DNA of 64,000 nt from Kingella potus. GTDB lineage: Bacteria; Pseudomonadota; Gammaproteobacteria; Burkholderiales; Neisseriaceae. A model generated the notes under the pieces. That model saw nothing but the letters and a program-made list of their open reading frames with translations. It searched no databases and was not told the DNA's origin. A program made the position numbers and the translations under genes. Location: positions 496,001 through 560,000 of the forward strand of contig NZ_UGJJ01000001.1 in NCBI RefSeq assembly GCF_900451175.1, read 5' to 3'. Of the stretch, positions 34,109 through 41,743 are shown piece by piece. How positions within the stretch are numbered: the stretch's first letter is position 1; each line of letters begins with the position of its first letter.

Positions 34109-34578
34109 ATTTCTTTTAAAAATGAATCGTACTGTTCTATTGGTCTCCACCACTTGCCTGCTCGCCAAACTCCTTGAAAATCAGGAGATGCTAAACCTGC
34201 ATTAGCAAGATTTAAGCCTGCCATATCAATACAACTATTATGCTCTGGCCAATACCAAGGATTTGAATCAACGCCTTGTATCTTGCCAGCACGCACCTGT
34301 CTTTCGAAATCAAGTATTTTTTCAGCCTGTTCTTTTGAAATCTGTGCGGTAATTGATTTAATTGGATGTTCTTTAGTATTTAGGTATTCTTTATGATCCG
34401 TTGAGGAGAAATTATCACTACTACCCAATTTCTCTCCTGGCTCAAAGCCAACACTCTTTACTGTACCATCTGGGAAATTTACCTCCAACCACACATGCCC
34501 ATATTTAGAAGGTTTACCTGATTTTTTAGGTGTACCTTTATCTGCAAATCTTACAGTAACACTATATCCAGAATTCAT
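34096..34578 (-). pseudogene. His/Cys hydrolase-like toxin tip of cassette C (5' fragment)
   Basis: The 160-codon frame starts MNSGYSVTVRFADKG; its last codons (GLY-stop after E156-M) are IS sequence. GHVWLEV with H28 and NSCIDMA with C116 recall the His-then-Cys order of circularly permuted papain-like (NlpC/P60-LRAT type) hydrolases, which cut peptide or ester bonds. This is an inference from two short motifs. Joined to 32982-33395 it forms a tip of about 205 residues in front of an Asp-Pro module. The immediate upstream gene codes for a membrane-anchored exported protein. Currently inactivated by the IS. Confidence 0.7.
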
Positions 34579-34635
34579 TATTCGCTCCGCTGATTTATAT
34601 TAAAAAATTAAAATAGTAAAACTGAAATTTCTATT

Positions 34636-35199
34636 TCATTTCGAAACATGAAAAATAACCTCAACAAATGTTTTAAAACCTTTATTTTTTTCCGAACCTT
34701 CATCTGAAAATTCGAAAATATAATCCCCACTATCTAGGTCTAAATATTCCAATTTAATAGCAACGGCAGTATTTTTAGTATTATCCAATTCAAATTCACT
34801 GGCATATCTTGTCATGTCTAACTCAGCAATATCTAGGCAAGATACCTGTCGAGAGTAAAAAAGTATCCTTTGGTTGTTATGAATTTTATATCCGGTAATT
34901 TTCATATTGCAGGGAACTTCTTTAACCCGTGATACCGCGTTAAAAAAGCTAGGTTCATTAATAAATTCAATAATAAATTGGAGTGCCACTTGCCTTTTTA
35001 TAAAAATCCTCTTAGGAATTTCTACTCTTTTGTATTCTCCAAACGGAAATTTTTCATTTTTAGTAAATGTATTCACAACCAAATTAATACTCGGCGAAAG
35101 CAATCCTAGGGAATGTAGGCCGTAAGCGACAAGGGCTGTTAAAATTAAAAAAATAGAAAATGTCCATATCGCTATTTTTTTAACAGTTACAATTTTCAA
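34636..35199 (-). CDS. Membrane-anchored exported protein, candidate immunity partner (cassette C)
   Basis: A 187-residue AT-rich protein with one amino-terminal helix (about 9-30) and a periplasmic domain having two cysteines (EVPCNMKI, QVSCLDIAE) and the acidic DLDSGDYIFEFSDEGSEK. The start is TTG 35199 with GGGAG 8 bases upstream. It lies 57 bases before the His/Cys tip on the same strand, so it is the predicted inhibitor of that hydrolase. A periplasmic location would fit a tip that attacks the cell wall. No family is recognised. Confidence 0.6.
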   Translation of the reverse strand: MKIVTVKKIAIWTFSIFLILTALVAYGLHSLGLLSPSINLVVNTFTKNEKFPFGEYKRVEIPKRIFIKRQVALQFIIEFINEPSFFNAVSRVKEVPCNMKITGYKIHNNQRILFYSRQVSCLDIAELDMTRYASEFELDNTKNTAVAIKLEYLDLDSGDYIFEFSDEGSEKNKGFKTFVEVIFHVSK

Positions 35200-35214
35200 T
35201 TAACAATCTCCCGT

Positions 35215-35427
35215 TTATATTTTAGTAGTAAGAATTCTATTTTCAATAAACCAACAAATTAACGCATCTGCTGTTCTTGCAACCCATGTATTTTTCCCCG
35301 TAAGAAAAGTACCAAATGCAGCACCGCCAGGACCTGCTATTCTTTTTCCAATTTGCCCTGCTGCAAATTGAGCTAAACTTGACCATTTTTCGTAACTATT
35401 TACTGCGCTTTTATCACAATAAGACAT
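35215..35427 (-). CDS. Glycine-containing 70-residue frame, tip B
   Basis: MSYCDKSAVNSYEKWSSLAQ, then GGAAFGTFLTGKNTW and a short hydrophobic end. It starts behind GGGGG and ends 15 bases before the next partner gene. It follows a frameshifted small membrane gene (35450-35704). It could be a complete small protein (for example microcin-like) or a tip cut short. Its first 11 codons are repeated at 26237-26269, where the duplication border falls. Confidence 0.5.
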   Translation of the reverse strand: MSYCDKSAVNSYEKWSSLAQFAAGQIGKRIAGPGGAAFGTFLTGKNTWVARTADALICWFIENRILTTKI

Positions 35428-35449
35428 TTCAATACCCCCAGTTTATAAA

Positions 35450-35704
35450 TCAAAAAAAAAAAAGAAAAAATAAAAAAAACAATACCAATAAATAGTATTA
35501 AAATTGCTCCCTTTATAGTTAAAGAATCTAAATATGCAAAATTTGCCTCTATGTAATATTTATCGTCTTTTTTTATTTTTTTATTTTTAAAATCAACCCC
35601 AAATTTCCAATATTCTTTTTTTAATAACTAGGAGTTACAAAAGCTCCACTTAAAAACAATATACAAACACCTAAAATAATCATAAAAAAACCAAAATTTT
35701 TCAT
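35450..35704 (-). pseudogene. Frameshifted two-helix membrane protein (cassette B, copy 2)
   Basis: The frame from ATG 35704 reads MKNFGFFMIILGVCILFLSG and stops near codon 27. A different frame continues with LLKKEYWKFGVDFKNKK and a carboxy-terminal helix ending in a Phe run at 35450. The intact ancestor would be a two-helix membrane partner of the 70-residue tip. It corresponds to 26292-26546. Confidence 0.55.
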
Positions 35705-35743
35705 TTAATTTCCGTTTCCAATATTTTTTTAATCAATCTTTTA

Positions 35744-36456
35744 GGGGCTGTACTAGATAAGCCCTAAATTTCACACCACCGACGCAGCACTTTAAGCTGC
35801 TCGGACGGTGTACCAAAGTTAAAACGAAACTCACATTCTTTCAAGAAAAGAGGGAAAGATTTACGGTCAATTCCGTTATATTTTCGCAGAACCCGTTTTG
35901 CCTGATTCCAAAAATTCTCAATGCCGTTGATATGGTTTTGTCTGTCGGCAAACAGCTTGCTGTGGTTGATGCGGTGGTGGGTAAAACCACTTACATCCAA
36001 CACGTCATAGCTGCTTAAACAATCGGTATAAACAATGCTGTCAGGCATGATTTTTCTTGTGATAACAGGAAGTAAGGTTTCTATTTTGGCATTCTTAACA
36101 ACCACGGTATAAACCTTCCCACCCCGTTTAAGAATACCAAATACCGCCACTTTTCCCGCTGCTCCGCGCCCCCGTTTGCCTTTACGATGCCCACCGAAAT
36201 AGCTTTCATCTAATTCGACAGCGCCATCAAAAACAGCGTCAGCTTCCAATGAAAGATAGTAGCTGATGACTTCACGAATTTTGCGGTAAAACAGTGCTGC
36301 TGAATTGGGGTGGATGCCCAATAAATCGGCAGCAGAACGGGCGGTAACTTCGAGTACAAAAAATTGAAGGAGTTTTTTTTGGATACTCTTTTTTAGTTTA
36401 CAATGGGTTATCTTCATTTTTGCAGTCTATCATGACTGCTTATCTAGTACAGCCCC
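35744..36456 (-). mobile_element. Intact IS1016-type element in duplication copy 2
   Basis: 713 bp with the same ends as the copy at 33396, in the opposite orientation, and a perfect 8-bp target duplication ATCTTTTA (35736-35743 and 36457-36464). Copy 1 of the duplication (around 26578) shows the uninterrupted target. The IS separates the palindrome and twin operators from the cassette B membrane gene. Confidence 0.96.
35764..36417 (-). CDS. IS1595-family (IS1016 group) transposase
   Basis: An intact 217-residue transposase identical in sequence to that at 33435-34088, with DESYFGGHRKGKRG and the terminal EQLKVLRRWCEI. It is the only gene of its element. Confidence 0.95.
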   Translation of the reverse strand: MKITHCKLKKSIQKKLLQFFVLEVTARSAADLLGIHPNSAALFYRKIREVISYYLSLEADAVFDGAVELDESYFGGHRKGKRGRGAAGKVAVFGILKRGGKVYTVVVKNAKIETLLPVITRKIMPDSIVYTDCLSSYDVLDVSGFTHHRINHSKLFADRQNHINGIENFWNQAKRVLRKYNGIDRKSFPLFLKECEFRFNFGTPSEQLKVLRRWCEI

Positions 36457-36489
36457 ATCTTTTAACGAAGAATAAATTGGGACATTACT

Positions 36490-36614
36490 GTGATAATTAT
36501 CACGAAGAACCAAAGAACATTGCAATTAACCGTTTTGCCACACCGCAACAATTATTATTGTTTGTTATACTTTAGAAGTATGTCAAGAATTTATTATTCA
36601 TACTTTGTAAGTAT
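36490..36614. promoter_or_regulatory. Palindrome and twin inverted repeats, copy 2
   Basis: GTGATAATTATCAC (36490-36503) and the pair ATACTT-N3-AAGTAT (36567-36581 and 36600-36614) repeat the control region of copy 1. Here the IS at 35744-36456 lies between them and the cassette B genes. Confidence 0.4.
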
Positions 36615-36670
36615 ATTGTAAATTTTGTTTTTCAAACGACCCTTCCCCCTTTACTTAGGTAACAAGTCTG

Positions 36671-38104
36671 TTACCGCTCGCGCAAACTCTCGTCCACTTT
36701 GGTTTGCAGCGGGCTGAGCAGGTAATCAATTACCCTCCGTTTGCCGGTTTTGATTTCGGCGGTAATGTTCATGCCGCCGGTAAGATTAACTTTTTGACCT
36801 TCTATCGTCAGGTAGTTTTTGTCCAAAGCAACGGTAACGGCAAACACCAAACCAAGCTTTTCGTGTTCCACCGCGTCAAAACTGACGTTTTTCACTTTAC
36901 CGGTAAGATAGCCGTAGCGGGTATAGGGGAAGGATTCGATTTTTATAACGACATCCTGCCCTGCTTTGACGAAACCGATGTCTTTATTCGGAAGCAGGGC
37001 TTCGATTTCCATTTGTTCTTCGTCGGGTACGACCACCATAATCGGCTGGGCGGCGGTTACCACGCCGCCTATGGTGTGGGTGGCAAGCTGCTGCACGGTG
37101 CCGTCCACAGGGGAATCAAGAATCATCAGTTCTTTGCGCTGCCGTGCTTTTTCGGTTTGGCTTTCAAGTTGGGCGATTTGTTCGTCGGCCTGGCGCAGGG
37201 CATCGAGGGTGTCGCGTTTGAGGGTTTGGGTGTTGAGGATAAGGTTTTGCTGCGCCTGGCGGATGCTTTCGTCGATTTGGTGCATTTGGCTTTTTTGGCC
37301 GGCAAGGTCGTTGCGGTTTTGGATGAGTTTGCTTTCCTGTTCGTAATAGGCGTGTTGGGAAACGAAGTTTTCGGCCAGCAGTTTTTTGTAGTCGGCGGTG
37401 CGTTTGGCTTCGATACCGCTGATTTGTTCAAGTTTGCGCACTTGGGCGGCAGTTACCTGCTTTTCGGCTTGGTGTCCGCGCAGGGCGGCTTGAAGCTGTA
37501 TATCCTGCGCCGACCAGGTTTGATATTGGTTTTGCGCCAAGACCTGCGCGGCGGCCAGTTCGTTTTCGGGAATCTGCCATTGCTGCGCCTGTTGTTTGTC
37601 CAACTGCGGCAACTGCCTGCTTTCCACAGCCGCCAATACGGCTTCGTAGCGCAGTTTGTTTACCCGCGCCGCCCGTAACGCTTCGGCAGACTGGACGTAG
37701 TCGGAATCCGAGCCGATGCCTTCGAGTTCGACCAGTGTCTGCCCTGTTTTGACGTGTTCGCCGTTTTCTACGGCGATTTTTTTGACGACGGCAGTTTCCA
37801 GCGGCTGGATGGTTTTACTGCGGCTGTTTGGCGCAGTTTTGCCTTCTGCAACGGCAACGATGTCGATTTTTCCAACCATGGCCCACAGCAAAGCCAAAAG
37901 GGCAAACAAGATAATCAGCCGCGCCGTCCATTTCGGCGCGGCGGAAACAGGGGTTTCGACCAGCTCCAAATGGGCGGGTAAAAAAGCGCGTTCGTCTCCG
38001 CTGCGCTTCGGCGGATCGAGCCGGTCGCGCACCGACCAGGCGTTACGCCATACGGCAAGGTAGCGGGAGAAGAATTCTTTATAGGCTTGGAAACGGATAC
38101 CCAT
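36671..38104 (-). CDS. hlyD: HlyD-family type I secretion adaptor, copy 2
   Basis: A 477-residue membrane fusion protein with the same sequence as the copy at 26792-28225: FLPAHLELVETPVS, one membrane helix, lipoyl half-motif, coiled-coil hairpin and barrel. It bridges HlyB and TolC for export of the upstream frpC product. ATG 38104 gives the standard HlyD length. Having two identical adaptors but one hlyB and one tolC shows that hlyD was carried along by the duplication. Confidence 0.93.
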   Translation of the reverse strand: MGIRFQAYKEFFSRYLAVWRNAWSVRDRLDPPKRSGDERAFLPAHLELVETPVSAAPKWTARLIILFALLALLWAMVGKIDIVAVAEGKTAPNSRSKTIQPLETAVVKKIAVENGEHVKTGQTLVELEGIGSDSDYVQSAEALRAARVNKLRYEAVLAAVESRQLPQLDKQQAQQWQIPENELAAAQVLAQNQYQTWSAQDIQLQAALRGHQAEKQVTAAQVRKLEQISGIEAKRTADYKKLLAENFVSQHAYYEQESKLIQNRNDLAGQKSQMHQIDESIRQAQQNLILNTQTLKRDTLDALRQADEQIAQLESQTEKARQRKELMILDSPVDGTVQQLATHTIGGVVTAAQPIMVVVPDEEQMEIEALLPNKDIGFVKAGQDVVIKIESFPYTRYGYLTGKVKNVSFDAVEHEKLGLVFAVTVALDKNYLTIEGQKVNLTGGMNITAEIKTGKRRVIDYLLSPLQTKVDESLRER

Positions 38105-38172
38105 TGCTATGGCTTTGTAAGGATTCGGTAGGGTTTGAACGATAGCACAGCAGGCTGCGCCCCTCAATAAAA

Positions 38173-38199
38173 CACACCCGCCGGTTTAAGGCGGGTGTG
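38173..38199 (-). terminator. Intrinsic terminator between frpC copy 2 and hlyD
   Basis: The CACACCCGCC/GGCGGGTGTG hairpin with a following T run on the minus strand, as in copy 1. Confidence 0.75.
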
Positions 38200-38242
38200 C
38201 ATTTTCAGACCGCTTCGTGTTTTTCAGACGGCCTGAAACGGT

Positions 38243-41200
38243 TTAGAACGATGTTGCGGCCAATAAAGGCGGTTGCGGTTGCCCGGAAACGGAAGCAGGG
38301 GACGATGCCGCACCCGACTGCGCACCGAATACTGCCATCGACTGCACCAGGCTGTCCGCCATTTGGGCATATTTGGCAAAATCCGCCGATTGGACGGTCT
38401 TGTCGGCAAACCGGAAGCGTTCGATACCGTTGCCGTTGAAGAAACCGTCTATCTGTACCGAATCCGCTTTGTTTTTGGTTTGCAGAACCAAACTTGATCC
38501 GCTTTTGAAAAAGTCCGTCTCTGCCAGTTTCAGATTATTCAGTAACAGGGTATCGGTGTCGGTTTTATTGCCGTAATCGGTAATTCTGTCCTGTCCGAAG
38601 CCTTTGCCGAAGACGTAGGTGTCGTTTCCTGCACCTCCGTCGAGATGGTCGTCTCCTGCTCCGCCGTTAAGCGCATCGTTACCCTCTCCTCCGAACAGTT
38701 TGTCGAAGCCTGATCCACCATTAAGGATGTCGTTGCCCATGTCTCCCGAAAGGGTGTCGTTACCCGCTCCTCCGTCCAAACGGTCGTTGCCTTCATGTCC
38801 ACTGAGGCTGTCGTTGCCGTCGCCGCCGTTCAGTACGTCATTGCCTTGTGCGCCGGTAAGATAGTCGTCACCCGCTCCGCCGTTCAGCGTACTGCCTTTG
38901 GCATAGGCATACAGTCTGTCGTTGCCTGCGGTGCCTTTCTGCACCAGTGCTTTGACGGCTTCGACATTCAGACGGCCTCCGTCGGCAAATTCGACAGCAT
39001 CTATGCGGTAGCTGCCGGCAGCATCGTTTTCAAAGAAGTAACGGACGGTCAGTTTGTCGCTGCCGTTTTTGGCAGCAATAACCAAGTCGCTGTTGCTGCG
39101 GGTAAAGTGGAAGTCGCTCTGTTTCTGCCCGTCGGTAAAGCGGATGGTGTCTTTGCGGCCGGCAGCGGCATCGTAGTTGCTGACGATGTCCTGTCCGAAG
39201 CCTTTGCCGAAGACGTAGGTGTCGTTTCCTGCACCTCCGTCGAGATGGTCGTCTCCTGCTCCGCCGTTAAGCGCATCGTTACCCTCTCCTCCGAACAGTT
39301 TGTCGAAGCCTGATCCACCATTAAGGATGTCGTTGCCCATGTCTCCCGAAAGGGTGTCGTTACCCGCTCCTCCGTCCAAACGGTCGTTGCCTTCATGTCC
39401 ACTGAGGCTGTCGTTGCCGTCGCCGCCGTTCAGTACGTCATTGCCTTGTGCGCCGGTAAGATAGTCGTCACCCGCTCCGCCGTTCAGCGTACTGCCTTTG
39501 GCATAGGCATACAGTCTGTCGTTGCCTGCGGTGCCTTTCTGCACCAGTGCTTTGACGGCTTCGACATTCAGACGGCCTCCGTCGGCAAATTCGATGGAAT
39601 CGATACGGTAGGCACTGTTGCCGTCTTCTTCGAAATAATTGAGAACCGTCAGCCGATCGCTGCCGTTTTTGGCGTAAATAACCAAGTCGTTGCTGCTGCG
39701 GGTAAAGTGGAAGTCGCTCTGCTTTTGACCGTCAGCAAAGCGGACGATGTCTTTGCGGCCTACGGAAGTATCGTAGTTGTTGATGCGATCCTGACCAAAC
39801 CCTTTACCAAAGACGTAGGTGTCATTTCCTGCACCTCCGTCGAGATGGTCGTCTCCTGCCCCGCCGTTAAGCGCATCGTTACCCTCTCCTCCGAACAGTT
39901 TGTCGAAGCCTGATCCACCATTAAGGATGCTGATTGCGTTTGATCCGTATAAGGAATCATTGCCCGCCGTGCCGTTCTGTATGTCCAGCAAACTGTCGGC
40001 ATCTTTACCCAGTGTCTTCATCCAGCCGGAGATCCTGCCCGAAGCGGTACCAGATTGGACGAAATCCATCAGCAATGCGCTACCGATCCATTGCTCCGAA
40101 TAGCCTTTGCCGTATGCGGCAAATTCGGCCAAGTCGACAAAAGCTTTTTCGGGGTTTTTGGCAAAGGTTTGTTTGAAGGCCGTCTGAACGGCGGTGAAAT
40201 CAAGATTCAGCTCTCCGCCGGACAACTTGAATGTCAGTTTTTCCAAATAAGGCTGCAAACGTGTTTGGAACAGCAGACCTTTATAGATGTTTTCGGCCAG
40301 CCTGCCGTAGGTTTCGTCTATGGTTGCCAATATTCCGTCAGCCTGTTGGCCGGTGGCAAAGCCGAGTGTGGATGAGTCGGTGCCGGAAAAGGCATCGAGT
40401 ATTTTGACTTTTTCCCGCAAAGCCTGCCATTTGGCTTCTTGTTCTTTGCTTAAAACGGTTACCCTGTTTTTCAGTTGTGCCACCTGCGAAGGAGTAAGGC
40501 CGATGCCCTCGCCTGTTTTCGATTCTTCGAGGACAAAACCGAAACGCGGGCTGCTGCGGTTGTATTGGGGATCGGTTTTCGCCCACTCCCGAATCAGGCC
40601 GTCCAGTTGTTTCATCTGCTCCTGTTTGGTTTGGGCGGCGGAATAGGCGGACAGCACTTTGCCCAAAGCTCCCGAAAGGGCGGCGGCCTCGCGCAGATCG
40701 CGCAGGCGGCCGATGCCGTGCAGATTGGCAGCCTGTGCCTGTTTGTCCGTCAGTTTTACAGGGTTGGCATAACGGCTGTGCAAGGTATCGGCCTGCAATA
40801 GGATGTCGCCCATCTGTGCGGTTTTGCCGTCGGTTTTGGTATAGCTGCCGTTTTGGGCAAGTGTATTGCCGTTGCCGAGTACGGTACGGGTATTCTGGTA
40901 GGCCAGATTGAAGGATTTGATTTTGAGGGAGGCGGCTGTGAACAGTTCGCCGGATTGGCTGATGCCGTCCTGGTTGAGGTCGCGCCAAACGCGCAGTTGG
41001 GAGAAGATTTTGTCTTTTGCATCAATCACGCCGTCTTTGTTGCCGTCGTGCTGGGCGAGTGCGGCAAAGCCGTGTGCGGCTTTTTTGCCGCCGGAGAGGG
41101 CGGTGTTGTCGCCAAACAGTTCCGTGCCGTTATCGATACGGCCGTTGCCGTTTTTGTCCCAAACCAAAAAGCCGTCGTCGGATGCCAACCAGCCGCCTGC

Positions 41201-41734
41201 GGTGCGGATACCGTCGTTGTCGTGGTCGAACAGGCTGCCTGCAAAACCGTTGGCGGCGACTGTTTCGATGCCGTCGCCGTCAAGATCGAGAACCAGAGGA
41301 TCAACAATGTGGTATTTGTCGGTACGGTTGATTTTATCTTTCCATGAATCCCAAATATCCTCCATAGTAGGATCAAAACTAGGATTATTTAATTTAAAAA
41401 TAGTATATCCAAGTCCTGCTACTGTTAGCCCAAAAGCAATCACAGGTGCACCAGCCAATGCTGCCACTCCGGCACCAACAGTCAAAATATCACCCATTGT
41501 AAGATCACGCGGATCTCCACCATTTTTACCTAAAGTAATCCCCACAGTTACGGCTGTACCTAATTGTCCAATAGGACCAGGGAAAATTGAAGCACCGCTT
41601 CCTACCGCCGTAATAGTCCCCGAAATTGCTCCTGTGGCATTAGTGCTTGTACTTGCTCCAATTGTTCCATCAATAACTCCTACCTTTCCTCCAATATTTG
41701 ATAGCAAATAAGTTACACCTTTAGAACTTGACAT
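38243..41734 (-). CDS. frpC: FrpC-like RTX protein with glycine-rich hydrophobic tip, copy 2
   Basis: A 1163-residue RTX protein. Residues 1-136 are a tip unrelated to that of copy 1: Gly/Ala/Thr/Val-rich and hydrophobic (SGASIFPGPIGQLGTAV, GAGVAALAGAPVIAFGLTV), with stretches long enough to enter a membrane. The Asp-Pro site is D145-P146 in YHIVDPLVLD. The remaining 1018 residues (calcium module, linker, three RTX blocks, secretion tail LLAATSF) equal those of copy 1. It starts 9 bases after a two-helix membrane gene, and hlyD follows after a terminator. A pore-forming or membrane-disrupting tip is inferred from composition only. Confidence 0.92.
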   Translation of the reverse strand: MSSSKGVTYLLSNIGGKVGVIDGTIGASTSTNATGAISGTITAVGSGASIFPGPIGQLGTAVTVGITLGKNGGDPRDLTMGDILTVGAGVAALAGAPVIAFGLTVAGLGYTIFKLNNPSFDPTMEDIWDSWKDKINRTDKYHIVDPLVLDLDGDGIETVAANGFAGSLFDHDNDGIRTAGGWLASDDGFLVWDKNGNGRIDNGTELFGDNTALSGGKKAAHGFAALAQHDGNKDGVIDAKDKIFSQLRVWRDLNQDGISQSGELFTAASLKIKSFNLAYQNTRTVLGNGNTLAQNGSYTKTDGKTAQMGDILLQADTLHSRYANPVKLTDKQAQAANLHGIGRLRDLREAAALSGALGKVLSAYSAAQTKQEQMKQLDGLIREWAKTDPQYNRSSPRFGFVLEESKTGEGIGLTPSQVAQLKNRVTVLSKEQEAKWQALREKVKILDAFSGTDSSTLGFATGQQADGILATIDETYGRLAENIYKGLLFQTRLQPYLEKLTFKLSGGELNLDFTAVQTAFKQTFAKNPEKAFVDLAEFAAYGKGYSEQWIGSALLMDFVQSGTASGRISGWMKTLGKDADSLLDIQNGTAGNDSLYGSNAISILNGGSGFDKLFGGEGNDALNGGAGDDHLDGGAGNDTYVFGKGFGQDRINNYDTSVGRKDIVRFADGQKQSDFHFTRSSNDLVIYAKNGSDRLTVLNYFEEDGNSAYRIDSIEFADGGRLNVEAVKALVQKGTAGNDRLYAYAKGSTLNGGAGDDYLTGAQGNDVLNGGDGNDSLSGHEGNDRLDGGAGNDTLSGDMGNDILNGGSGFDKLFGGEGNDALNGGAGDDHLDGGAGNDTYVFGKGFGQDIVSNYDAAAGRKDTIRFTDGQKQSDFHFTRSNSDLVIAAKNGSDKLTVRYFFENDAAGSYRIDAVEFADGGRLNVEAVKALVQKGTAGNDRLYAYAKGSTLNGGAGDDYLTGAQGNDVLNGGDGNDSLSGHEGNDRLDGGAGNDTLSGDMGNDILNGGSGFDKLFGGEGNDALNGGAGDDHLDGGAGNDTYVFGKGFGQDRITDYGNKTDTDTLLLNNLKLAETDFFKSGSSLVLQTKNKADSVQIDGFFNGNGIERFRFADKTVQSADFAKYAQMADSLVQSMAVFGAQSGAASSPASVSGQPQPPLLAATSF

Positions 41735-41743
41735 AATTTACTC

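Larger units (their letters stand above)
35395..41331 (-). repeat. Segmental duplication, copy 2 (frpC backbone + hlyD)
   Basis: Nearly identical to 26237-31452 apart from a 713-bp IS plus 8-bp duplication (35744-36464) and tiny changes in poly-A tracts. The left end is inside tip gene B and the right end is at the tip/module border of frpC copy 2. The IS is missing from copy 1, so it inserted after the duplication or into only one copy. Confidence 0.95.
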
